A program made the translations under genes and the position numbers. A DNA stretch of 64,000 nucleotides from the NCBI GenBank assembly GCA_038373865.1, contig JAXGGA010001084.1:62001-126000 (forward strand), given 5' to 3'. The notes below the pieces were generated by a model. That model was not told the DNA's origin. It did not search any database and worked only from the letters and a program-made list of their open reading frames with translations. Shown piece after piece: positions 53,005 to 63,380 of this stretch. Each line of letters begins with the position of its first letter. Within the stretch, counting starts at the first letter, position 1. This DNA is from Uloborus plumipes. Lineage: Eukaryota > Arthropoda > Arachnida > Araneae > Uloboridae.

Positions 53005-54620
53005 AAATACACACATGGTTTTTCAAAAATATTTACTTATTTGATAAGGATAAAATTCACAAATGGAACACAAAGTAATAATGTCACAAATGTTATTTCA
53101 AACACATCATCAAAGCAGAAAATGATTTTGCCAAAAAGAAATGAAAGAAAAGCTATCTAATCAAAAAAGATAATGAAAGTTTACTTATCCGAAAGTCATG
53201 CTGAAATTGACAGCCAAAATCATTTTGTTTCAAACGTTATTAGCCTTAATTTCTCGACACATTACTTTCAACTACTTTTGTCCCGCATATTTCTTTTGAA
53301 CAATGAAAGAAATATTTCAAAACATAGCGGGATTTTCTTCAAAACAACTTCAACATGATACGAAAATGGTAATTGATTCAGTGATTGATGATTTTGCTGT
53401 TTTTAACAGGTTCTCCGAAGCGAGAATCATTTTTCAATTTTACAAAGACGGATTTTTTATACCAATTGTTATTTCACCTTATTATTTTTTTTTCTAAACG
53501 TGTGTGAAGTAATCAGTTTTAATATTTTCCCCAAGATTGGGCATGAAATAAATCCTAATTCAACCCAGTTGGTAATCAATTCCTTAGTTTCATTCATAGA
53601 TTTTTTAAGGACGTAGCGCAAAATCTTAGAATGATGTAATCCATTTTTACTTTGCTCTGTATCTAAAAAAGGGGAAAGTGAATTAGTGAAGGAAAGTAAA
53701 ATGAGAGAATATATTTTACTCCGTTTGTAAAGCCATCTATCTGGCAATATTTTAGCTAAATTATTAGGATACAAGATAGCCGACTTAGGTTTACCTACCC
53801 TCATCCAGTTTCCTAATTCGTTATATATAAAAATGCAGATAAAAATATTATAAGGGCTGACTAAGCAAAATTGCTCCTAAGTTTGGGTTGTCTCGTGATT
53901 TTAAAATTTCAATAATGGATTCTTTTTGCAGATTTTCTGCACTTATCTTCAAGTTAAAGCAGAAATTTAGCAGAAAGCTGCAAAAATTCTGCACTTCTCT
54001 TGTAGAATTTTTTAAAAGCACATAATTCTGCAAGGCACATATATTTTCTTAATCGCAGAATCAATTTTTTTTTCTTTGCGAAAACGTCGAATTTTGAGCC
54101 CGAAAAAGAGTGTCATTTGCGAGAGATTTAGATCTGCTTCTCATTTTAGAAAAACTGCGGGAAAAATGTAGATTTTTGCGAAATTTAGATACCTGCAGTT
54201 TTAATCAATGACTGGAACTTCGAGCCGCGACTACCCTATGATTGGATCATTTTTGTTTCGATAACCATATGCCATCGTGTTAGTAATATTTTTATCTACA
54301 TTTTATGTATTAACATCTTAGGAAACTCGATAAGGGTAGATAAACTCATTTATCGGATCTTCGACTATTAAGCATGCAGTTGATTCCAGACAGCAAAAAA
54401 TAGTTTAATGTAAATATCACAGTATATGATAATACCAAGCATTTTCAATAAAAACTGCAGGGTTCGTTTTTGTTATGGCACACTGGTAGTTAAAACTATT
54501 GCGCTTGGCATGTATCATTCTTAGAATAAAGCTGTTAACTTTTTACTAGATTCATTTAACAGCTTCATCTACTTAACTTATTGAGAAAAACATTACTTAC
54601 ACAAATGCAAGAGAACACTC
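53005..54620. other. Interval with an unassigned minus-strand ORF
   Basis: A 111-codon minus frame (53804-53469; MRVGKPKSAILYPNNLAKIL, then IYSLILLSFTNSLSPFL) has no recognised domain; this length is near the chance limit. A degenerate patch with repeated TTCTGCA/TGCAGAA-type words lies at 53925-54060. Nothing else is supported. Confidence 0.3.
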
Positions 54621-54846
54621 AAGTGCACAGCTAAGCTTTTCCTAAAATTTTACGGCAAACTGTACTACTGCCATCTGTGTTCCCAGTACATTTTACCGTA
54701 AAATGCTGTTTTGCTGCAAAATTTTACGCTGGGAAAAACGAGAGTCGAAAAGCGAGAGATGCGAGCAGCAGGAATCGAACCCATGACCCTATTTTCGCAG
54801 ACTGGCTTGCCATCTACCGTACCAAATGGGGCACGTCAGATGAGCG

Positions 54847-55391
54847 CAGGGGTGCCCATCCCCCCCAAGTTTAATGGCGCAAAATCCCCCCCAAAATGTT
54901 CAAAACCATGTTGTGCTTTTTATTTTTATCTCTCTTTTTTATTTTATTTATTTTTTTAAATATTATTTATTTATTTAAAAAAAATAATATAATTTTTTTA
55001 AAATTATAACTATTATTTTTTTATTAATGCTTTGAAAGAACGAATTATGCGCAGAATAGAATTGCTTTTTCTCTTCCAGACATTCCAATTACACACACAA
55101 AATAAATAAATAAATAATAATAATAATAAGGAAATAAAAGAAACAATTTAAATTAAAAGAATAAATTAATAAATGATTTTTTAGTTAAAAAATCAGTAAA
55201 TAATTTAAATTAAAAAATAAATTAATAAATACGAGTAATTTAAATTAAAAAATAAATTAATAAATACGAGTAATTTAAATTAAAAAATAAATTAATAAAC
55301 AATTTAAATAAATAAATAAGTTTTAAAAAATCCCCCCCAAAAAATTTGATGGCGCAACTTGCGCCATAATCCCACCCTGTGGGCACCCCTG
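54847..55391. mobile_element. hAT-like element with perfect 8-bp TSD
   Basis: CAGGGGTGCCCA and TGGGCACCCCTG are perfect 12-bp TIRs. The TSD GATGAGCG is identical on both sides (54839-54846, 55392-55399). Paired subterminal blocks are AAGTTTAATGGCGC and ATGGCGCAACTTGCGCC. The core (54900-55320) is a low-complexity A/T array with AATTTAAATTAAAAAATAAA units and three CGAG-spaced repeats. No transposase. Confidence 0.93.
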
Positions 55392-55535
55392 GATGAGCGG
55401 AAATGGGATATTAGGTGCTTCGCACAGTAAGTCACGAGGTGTATGGATTGGCTCTACAATCGCTTTTTTTTATCGCTCCAACTTTCTACAAACATTTTCT
55501 GTTCTGTAAAAAACTATATTTTACAGTAATATCTA

Positions 55536-55837
55536 TCATTTCATTTCATTTCACACTTCAGGGTCCCCCGTACCTACCACAGCTTCGTAGTTTAACCGGG
55601 ATAGGGCCCTAAAGAGCGCTCTGTTCTTAATTTTGAACCATAACCCTAGGGTTGAGCAAACCCTAGGCCCAGCACCCCCCAGAGGTATCGTTTCACTTGG
55701 AGGACTTTGAGACCACGACATTTTTAACGCCTCCCAGCCACCATTAATCAAGACGGTGGATCTTTGATCGGCTGGGATCGAACCCGGGTCCCTCCGGACA
55801 CGAGTCCGATGCCTTACCGATCGGGCCACCACGGCCC
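55536..55837 (-). mobile_element. tRNA-derived SINE, Thr-like head
   Basis: On the minus strand the head GGGCCGTGGTGGCCCGATCG then GTAAGGC carries the A box. A full anticodon arm (TCGGA CTCGTGT TCCGG-like; anticodon CGT, Thr) and B box GGTTCGATCCC (+ strand 55774-55784) follow. The body ends in a TTTCA-repeat tail on the plus-strand left side (55538-55554). The TSD is AGTAATATCTA (55525-55535) and AGTAATATATA (55838-55848). The 114-codon minus ORF here (55551-55895) is SINE sequence, not a gene. Confidence 0.9.
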
Positions 55838-55890
55838 AGTAATATATACCAAAACAATTTCTTGAAGTTTTATTAGAGAACAAAGCTTTA

Positions 55891-57120
55891 TGCACCTTTC
55901 AGTAAACCCATTTATCCCCAGTAGCCTAAAAACGGGACGCTTGTTAGTTACTGCATGCAAAAACCTGTGATGGGTATATCATTTTACTAAAGCTGTTTTA
56001 CACAAGTTAAATAGCCCTTCTTGAGAAAACCAGTTAGAGCCACTATTTGGACATCAGAGTTTTTTTATTGACAGCTATTTTAAGAAAAATCAGTCAAGCA
56101 ACGATTCAGCATGGGTAGCCACAGAAAGTAAGTTTTTTTTTGCGAACTTATTTTTCCTAAAACTGAACTATTTTTAAATGATTTGCTTAAAATTGATCAG
56201 AGATGCCTTCTGTAATGTTACTTTGCAAAAGTAAAGTCAAGTAAGGTCGTATTTTGCTCACATATCTGCGAAATATCCCATAAACAGGACGTTAAATAAC
56301 TTAAGAAATATGGCAACGGCGAACTATTTTAAGCCTAAAATGTATGTAAAACATTCCTAGTAAGAGTTTTAAACAGATAAAAATTGAAAAAAAAAATGTT
56401 AAAAAAACTTGGGCATAAATGGGTTAGGTACACTGTTGCAACTACAGTCACGGAATGTTGCGTTAGTCGTGTGTCAGTCTGGGCACAAAACTAAATATTG
56501 TTATTAGATTTATTTAATAGCTCTATCTAATGCATGTATTAAAACAAAATTTTATGTACACTAATGTGAAAAAATACTTATCAAATATGAAATTTCAGCT
56601 AACTTAAACTTCAGTACAAAGCAAAAATTGCATAGTTTTGGCTCATAGAAAATTCCAAGGCATAACACACAAGTGTGTCACATAAACATCTCGTAATTTT
56701 CAGCTATCGTAAGTGATTTTATAGCGTCGAGGCATGCATTTTTGATACTTTTATCTTTCTAACTAAAAAAAAAAAACTTGGATCGATGCCGCTAGTTACG
56801 GGCCTGTCACATGCTAAGCAAATCGATTCTCCATCATTCGCTCGGACATTATCTTATCTGATGATATCGTTAATGACCCAAATCAAAGTTTCCAGTGTCG
56901 TTAGCCGCAATCTGAAGTTAATAACAGCGGAGAAAATAAAAAGCGTGGAAACATTGATTTCATATATCATTAAAAATGGAAATAATTTACGGCAATAGCT
57001 TCTTCATCGAGCCGTTTCGAAGGGAGAAACATTGCGTCCGCATCCGAGATGAGAGACTATCAGTTGAAGGCGTCTTCGTAAGCATGGCAATTTTTTCTTC
57101 CGAAAAGTTGAGAAGAAAAA
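55891..57120. other. Interval with two small plus ORFs
   Basis: ORFs 56786-56998 (70 codons, MPLVTGLSHAKQIDSPSF) and 56976-57197 (73 codons, MEIIYGNSFFIEPFRREKHC) overlap by a few codons in different frames. Composition is less skewed than elsewhere, yet no domain is recognised. Otherwise plain. Confidence 0.3.
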
Positions 57121-57124
57121 AAAA

Positions 57125-57390
57125 AGAAAGACAGATAGAAAAACAGCATCAACTAGCTTCCAGTACGCACCATTCACAATCTAGCATCCAACCCTAAGCA
57201 TCTAGATCGAGGCAATAATTTGAATTTTGACATCTTGAATTCAAATAATGTTTTAAAAAAAAAGACAAAAACAACAATAACTAGCTTCCAGCAGGCACCA
57301 TCCACCATCTAGCACATTGCCTCTAGCATCCAGCTTGAATCATCCAGCCACTGATATTAATTTGAGTTTTGACAGCTTGAATTCATATTA
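57125..57390. repeat. Tandem duplication, period 128-142 bp
   Basis: CTAGCTTCCAG with GCACCATYCACMATCTAGCA occurs from 57153 and 57281. TTTGARTTTTGACA with CTTGAATTCA occurs from 57219 and 57361. The changing offset reflects small indels. A short CATC-TAGC-TCCA vocabulary also repeats inside. Confidence 0.75.
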
Positions 57391-57464
57391 TGTTTTTTCG
57401 CAATGACGCATTGCGATACGACTGTACTTGTTGGGTTTCTTATTTCCATAAACGGCTTCAATTG

Positions 57465-58107
57465 CAATCGTAATTGAATCGTTTATTTCAAAGAGCAGCC
57501 AAACGACAAATTTTTTTCTTTTGGAAAGTACAGTAGCCCCTCGTTATATCGCGCCTCGTTATATCGCTCATTCGGATATATCGCTCTTTTCTTTTGTCTC
57601 CCTCCCACCCCCCCCAAAAAAAAAAAACTTTTAGTTCAGAACTATTTTTGAGAAAATATGTAACGTGCTCAGAAAAGGTCTCTTTCTCATTTATTTTTGT
57701 CATCAATGAACAAAACGAAGGTTCTTCTATTCTTCTGAATTCGCTGAAAAGAAGCAGCAAATTCCTGCCACCCAAACTTGCATACTGCAGAGACAGTTTG
57801 GAAACTACTGAACACTTTCTTTTGTATTGATACAATGAGTGAAATGCATCTGGTAAGTGTCAAGAAAGCACACGCCCTAAAATCTAATGTTCAAATAAAT
57901 GAATTTTTATGTATGTGCACGTATAATTTACTTGTATGCTGGATAGAAAACTATTTTTAATGACTTCGGTTATATCGCGCTTTCGGATATATCGCGCTTT
58001 TTTCTTGTGCCCCGAAAAGCACGATATAACGAAGGGTTACTGTATTTATAACATATATGAAATTATTCAATGGCTATTTCAACCCTTTTTACTCAAGAAA
58101 TATAGGA
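57465..58107 (+). repeat. Dispersed repeat R2, copy 3, split by a pogo-like element
   Basis: ATTGAATCGTTTATTTCAAA, GCAGCCAAACGAC and TTTTGGAAAGTA precede 57531; TATTTATAACATATATG, AAATTATTCAATGG, CAACCCTTTTTACTC follow 58042. Joined across the insertion, the order matches copies at 20520 and 33745. Confidence 0.7.
57531..58042. mobile_element. pogo/Tigger-like element in R2
   Basis: The ends CAGTAGCCCCTCGTTATATC and the inverse of GATATAACGAAGGGTTACTG lie in TA (57529-57530, 58043-58044). Subterminal TCGGATATATCGC repeats on both sides. At 512 bp it has no transposase; overlapping ORFs in the middle (57594-57830 +, 57488-57835 -) show no motif. Confidence 0.85.
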
Positions 58108-58211
58108 AATAGTAGTTAGCACTGAATTGAGTTGGATTACTTTTGTAGTGGAAAAGAGGGAAGCATTGTCAAGGTCACAGTTACACTTTTCAGAGAAGCA
58201 CTCTAAGGTAT

Positions 58212-58709
58212 CTATATCATTTCTGCTGATTTGTTTGTTTCTTTCTTTCTTTGAGTTAATTGGAAATTTAACTTTTTCGGGACTTGCGTTCTGTTTTCCG
58301 TACTTTGAAAATCATTTTTCATAAATATACAATTGTCACACACAGGACACATCCTTTTCTCTGTATTTTTCAAACAAAATGCGAAAAAGCAAATCCGGAG
58401 TGCCACGGGATTTAAGAAAAGAATGAAGAGTGAATGTTTCCGAGCGAAGGCTTTTATGGAAGCATCCTCGTGGCCAAACAAAAACAGCAAAGCACTTTCG
58501 GGTGATAAGAAAAGCTTCAATCCTAAACGAGAGTGTGATGTATGACTTCCATAAAGGAATGCATACTTTGAGTCATACATCAAAGATATTGATGAGACCC
58601 TGCCTATTAGAGCGAGGGAAGTCCAGATATTTGATGGATAGATGAGCAGGGGAACCAAGTACTTAATTGCAGACTCACATTCATTGCTGTTGGTTGCGAA
58701 ACATACCCT
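58212..58709 (-). CDS. Longest open frame of the window, unknown
   Basis: A minus frame stays open for about 165 codons, from an upstream stop at about 58710 down to the stop at 58212. Near its entry CGCAACCAACAG looks like a weak splice acceptor. A first in-frame Met comes after some 38 codons (MYDSKYAFLYGSHTSHS); the conceptual product continues with ESALLFLFGHEDASIK, KRMCPVCDNC and ends TQRKKETNKSAEMI. CPVCDNC is a short Cys cluster but no known finger. I recognise no family and saw no repeat copy. With AT content near two thirds such a length is unlikely, though not impossible, by chance in one window. Plus frames (58333-58545, 58430-58645) overlap it. Confidence 0.3.
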   Translation of the reverse strand, partial: RVCFATNSNECESAIKYLVPLLIYPSNIWTSLALIGRVSSISLMYDSKYAFLYGSHTSHSRLGLKLFLSPESALLFLFGHEDASIKAFARKHSLFILFLNPVALRICFFAFCLKNTEKRMCPVCDNCIFMKNDFQSTENRTQVPKKLNFQLTQRKKETNKSAEMI

Positions 58710-58710
58710 T

Positions 58711-61105
58711 TAAATATCGTAATAGTTTTTGTCATACTTTCTGCAAATAAGAAGATGGAGATAAAATACAAAATCTATCTTCAATCTTTAATACATGGCG
58801 TGCTTCCTGGTAACAATTGACGTGCTTCCTAGAAGCATGGACTTTCGTACAAAGGTGCAAATTTGATTTGGTAATGAACTTCGAGGGCTAATGCTTGATA
58901 AATTATTTCTTAATAAGCAATTTAACGTGTGTTTTTTGCATCGCTTTTTCCACACAGATGCCGAACTTATTTTAAAATAAATATCTTTCAAACGTTATGG
59001 TAACGGATATTCTCAGATTCAACTTTTATCCATAAATTTGAATAGCTGTATTTATGAGTGGAAATAAATCTTTGGTTTAAAGAATATTTAAACACGTAGT
59101 CTATTTCAGAAACCTGGCAATTGACCATTTTTACAGTATAGTTTTTTTTCGTATACAAAACTTTTTTCGATTTTTCGTCAGCAACTCATATCGTAAGTAT
59201 ACGTTTTAGAACGAAATTAGTCAACTGCTATTGCGTATTATATCTAGATATGACCAAATATTTAAGTTAGTGTAGAAAGCCATCAAATGTTACAACATAG
59301 CGTATTTCTATAGTCAACCAAAGTTTCAGTTCCGTTTTTAATTTTTACTATTCACTGTTGTGCGATTTTTAATGAAATTTTGTGACAGGGAAATTATTCA
59401 TAATGTTATAAACCCACCGCTAGCTTGCTTATACCACCCAGAGACTGCAGTTTCGTTCTTATGACAACTTATCAGTCTGGATTAGGTAGTAGTCAAGCTG
59501 GAGGCAGAAAACATCTTATGTATGGTATAAGGGATCTATCTAAACAAACTGGCAGCTAATGTAAAATTTGCAATTGCTGCTTAATTGCAACTTATTTTCC
59601 AGCAATTAGATTTTTGAACCACTTGATCAGGATTTTTGAGCAATAAAACATGTTTTGATGAATTACAGACACCAGATCAATACGCGATGCTGATACTTCC
59701 TGCCAGTAAAACTAAACGTTTTTATGTTCACCAAATAATTAGTAAGAAGCGATTCATCTTCAATGACTGGTGATTTCAAGTTTTAGAAAACAAAAAACTG
59801 AACTTTGGGGAAACAGTTAGAAAAATGATTTCCAAAGACTAAAGCAATGCGTCATCTTACATATAGTGTAAGTTTAGTTAAACCGATGAAAGGAAAAGTT
59901 GATGTCTAGCATTTCAAAGATAACACAGGCCTACGATGAAAAAAATACAGTTAATGGCTGAATTTTATGTACTTTTGGTGCTAATTTTAGGAAAAATAAT
60001 GAAATTTTTTTGTCATGTCAGGATCTTTCGTAAAATTGATTTTTACTTTTACTGACATTTTTCATCTCTTTCTCTCTCTCGCTTTCTCTGTTTCTGTCTT
60101 TCTCAAATAGTATTATCTAGAACAATTTATCTGGCCGAAGTGGGATTTTTGATATTTAAATTTATAGAAAATACCCCTATTCTTGGCGATACAAATTGAT
60201 TATTTAACTATCAATTGCTTTTTATTTGTTTAAATGGAAGAAAAAAAATTAAAAATGCCGAATTTTACTCATCCGTGGAGTAAAAAATGGCTATATCGCA
60301 GGAATAAAGCTCTTTCGAGAAAAAAATAAAACCGTTTGTTAGTACAGGCTATTGATGCATATTGTCTGTGGAAGAGAGAAACGCTCAGAGTACTCTTGAG
60401 TTTGAACTTTTTGCATCGAATTATGTAAATAGAGACTCTTTTTGTTTTATAATTTAATTGTTTGAAATTTTTTCAGCAATCTGACGACAGGGTCATTCCA
60501 TATAGAATCAACAACAACGTTTGATCTATAAAACAATTAAAAAAGACTACTAAGAGACCTAAAGTGTTGCTCTAAGACAATCAAGAGACTAGTTAACCAA
60601 GAGTTTACCTAGTGTGAGTCTAAGTTTAGTTAAGTTCACAGAATAGTTTTTTTTTTCAACGCAGCCTAACTTTAAAATCAGCTGTACTCATTAGAGTTGA
60701 CCATATTTAGGCGTTGTAAATGCATGATTTTAAGTGTAGAATGTCTGTAAGTTACTAATAAGTCACTAATACTTCATTAGAGAATGAACAGCCTACGTTC
60801 ATTTATACTTAGGGACGATAAAAAATCCCTAATAATACATGTACTCTTTAAAGACACGTTTTTTTTTACATATTTTTGACTATACTTTAGAGAACGTTTA
60901 AAATATTTTCGGCCCACCTAAAAAATTATATTGATTTTTTGGTCAAACCCTAGGTTATGTACATTATTTAGAACTATCATTAAGTCTAATATTATATTAT
61001 TTAGGACCTAGTAAAAAAAGAAATGAATTTCACAAACACAATTGTAAACATTAATTTTTGAGAAAAATATTTTTGACGGGTGAAAATATTAAAAATTAAA
61101 AAATA
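58711..61105. other. Large interval without recognised gene
   Basis: A CT-rich simple tract lies at 60064-60107. AGGGTCATTCCATATAG at 60491 resembles the tip of the element at 29019 (GGGTCATTCCATAG), probably a solo end. No ORF of note. Confidence 0.4.
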
Positions 61106-61106
61106 T

Positions 61107-61214
61107 CCCAGGTCGCACAAACAACCTTTAAACGTTTTATAAACGTTTTTAAGCGGTTGTTACAACGTTAATAACCATTTTACAACCTTTAAAAAACGAA
61201 GTGTGCAACTTGGG
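61107..61214. mobile_element. 108-bp MITE, CCCAAGTAGCAC family, copy 3
   Basis: CCCAGGTCGCACAA ... GTGTGCAACTTGGG. The interior (AAACGTTTTATAAACG, GTTGTTACAACG, AATAACCATTTTACAACC) is almost the same as in the 38118 copy. Confidence 0.85.
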
Positions 61215-62990
61215 ATCGGTTGATTTAAAATTGTTTGCAGATGTCTCTCCTTATATATTATATAATCTATACTTGCTATATATATGGGAGTTGCTGCCTT
61301 AGTCTCTTATTACCCCACATGGGGTTATTAGAGACAAGAATTTATTGCCATTTTTAAACAATTTTTTAGCCAAAATATTTAAGTTAAATAATTAACAAAA
61401 AAATAAATTTAATTATTAATATGAGGCATTTGTTTCAAGTTATTTAGAATATTAGCATAAATTTCATTAATTTTTTTGTCTCGATTACCCCAGCATCCCA
61501 TACGTTTTCTTTTTATTTATTTTCCCCTTTCTGATTTAATATTCTATTAAAACGTAGTAACTTTCATACTGCTTATTCTTTGATACAACGGTTCGTATGA
61601 GTTATTTGTACGTGTTTAACAAATTACAAGCATCCAAAAGACATAAACCAGTATTCAGTGTGAATATTAAAAAATGTAGATAACAGGTTTATATTTAAGT
61701 ATTTACTCATGTTGCCTTGTGATTTCTTTTTTTTTTCTAATTTAATATGTTATTTAGCTGCGGATTTTTTTTAGATAACTGCTTTTGTTTCAAAAACACA
61801 TTAGCTAAATATGCTAATTGTTTTTAACTAAGGGCGAATTCGTTTTTTGTTTTTAGTCACAGACAACATTTATTTTGAAAGCACATGTAAACGAAAATCC
61901 ATTTATTTTCTTTGTGTTTGTGTGTCTGAGCCAAAAATATGTTATTATCAAAGTTAAAATGCTTTTTACTCAGTTTATTCGGTTTCTCAGAAAGTTACAA
62001 AAAAAAGACTTGGAAAATGTCCGAAGTAAATGATTCAAATACGGTGTGAAGTAAACTGAAAAATGAGAGAGAGAGACAGCATTTAGGTATTTTTATCTTT
62101 ATAAATTAAAGGCTAATATATTTAAACAAGTTAAAAGAACTTCCTGATTCAGTTTCATTATTTAGAGTCTTTCCCGCTTCTCTACGCTAAATTTAAGGTG
62201 AGCAACAGACGAGCAGATGAGCAATTACAGGCTGGTAGCTATTTTTAACGGAATTAAGAGTTTGTTCTTGAAGATCACCAAAACAAGCATATAAAAAGGG
62301 GTGAATAAATAAATGAATAAACACATATATACATGTCTTTCGGTACGCTGAATCTTTTCTGATTGCCTTTACAAAAGCTAACACAAGCCAAATAGAGTAA
62401 TCAATATAGATACTGATTACTTAACTAAAAGAAATTAAAAGAACTCGTACTAAAAAGATCCCAAGAAACTTCAAAATAGCTGCTCCGTTAACGATTTTCC
62501 TTTTTTTTATTGAATCTTGCATCTTGTTCTTTATCATCCTTCTCTTGAAACGGTGGATCCATTTTTTTTTTTTATTTTTTGAGCGACAGCTCAATCTTCC
62601 AGGTTTAAAACAAATCGAGCACTTCTACATAATGGATGTGCCTGCATACACTTTTCTTGCTTTGAATTTTAACTATCGATTGTGAGATAAGTAGAATAAC
62701 TAACATTTCGAGGAGGAATTTTGTTTTTCTTCGGTTCTTATTTCCCTTTCTAAATGCAGCAATATTCATGAAAGCATTATGAATGTTTTCTTTTGGGAAA
62801 ACTGAAATTTTGTTATTCAAATGCAATAAGACATTTTACAAATAAAATTGTACAGGATTTAAATATTTACTATTTTGTTTTCAAATAATGAGATGTCATA
62901 TAAGTTTAACTATCAATGCTTGATATAAAGCGACAGCATATTGTCCACGAAGATAAAAATCCTTATATTCAATGTAGGTTTAATCCCTAC
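61215..62990. other. Interval without recognised feature
   Basis: TACCCCACATGGGGTTA (61310) is a short palindrome. ORFs 62193-62384 and 62605-62826 (minus) have no motif. T-runs lie at 62501 and 62562. Confidence 0.4.
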
Positions 62991-62996
62991 TTAGTG

Positions 62997-63252
62997 TAAT
63001 TTCCCCATGAATTAGTTTCCTTTTACGAAAAGAAAGTATAACAAGAAAGAGAATGCTGTTAAACTGGAGATAAATAATGTATTACATTTTACAAAAGTCA
63101 AACTGCAGTACAAATTTTTACAAATCGTCAAACAATCGATACTTCGTGTAATTTCTCAATGAATTATTTTCCTTTTACGAAAAAAAAGTCTAACAAGAAA
63201 GGGCATGCTGTTAAACTAGAGATAAATAATGTGCTACTTTTTACAAAAGTCA
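62997..63252. repeat. Tandem duplication, period 152 bp
   Basis: TAATTTCCCCATGAATTAG and TAATTTCTCAATGAATTAT start at 62997 and 63149. TTTCCTTTTACGAAAA, TAACAAGAAAG, ATGCTGTTAAACT, GAGATAAATAATGT and TTACAAAAGTCAA follow in both. Identity is high over about 103 bp. Confidence 0.85.
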
Positions 63253-63380
63253 AGTCGAAAACAATGTTGAACTCAATTCAAGATGTACGAGAATCTGACG
63301 GATTATTTGAAGACAAAATGATAATGCGTAAAATCATTTTTTCCGCATTGAACCCCCGATTCGTGAACGACATGGTATAG
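63159..63380 (+). CDS. Unassigned ORF starting inside the duplication
   Basis: ATG start; 73 codons, basic N-terminus (MNYFPFTKKKSNKKGHAVKL) then SIQDVRESDGLFEDKMIMRK and FSALNPRFVNDMV. The first third lies in the 152-bp duplicated unit; the rest is unique. The corresponding frame in the upstream unit is not open for long. No known domain. Confidence 0.2.
   Translation: MNYFPFTKKKSNKKGHAVKLEINNVLLFTKVKSKTMLNSIQDVRESDGLFEDKMIMRKIIFSALNPRFVNDMV

Larger units (their letters stand above)
54625..55890 (-). mobile_element. tRNA-bearing TIR element, copy 2, twice interrupted
   Basis: Homologous to 6182-6512: TTTTACGGCAAACTG, ATTTTACCGTAAAATG, GGGAAAAACGAGAGTCGAAA, the tRNA-like part, then (after the first insertion) TCGCACAGTAAGTCACGAGGTG, TACAAACATTTTCTGTTCTG and ATTTTACAGTAAT. 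On the minus strand the tRNA-like part is more canonical than in copy 1: TTTGGTACGGTAGATGGC (A-box area) and GGGTTCGATTCC (B box, + strand about 54770-54781). It is interrupted by 54847-55391 and 55536-55837. Outer ends are approximate. Confidence 0.75.

Noticed and set aside
55551..55895. 114-codon minus ORF
   Set aside because: It lies almost wholly within the Thr-headed SINE and reads through its tRNA part; not a gene.
57488..57835. 115-codon minus ORF
   Set aside because: It spans the edge of a pogo-like MITE and shows no transposase motif; a by-product of the insertion.
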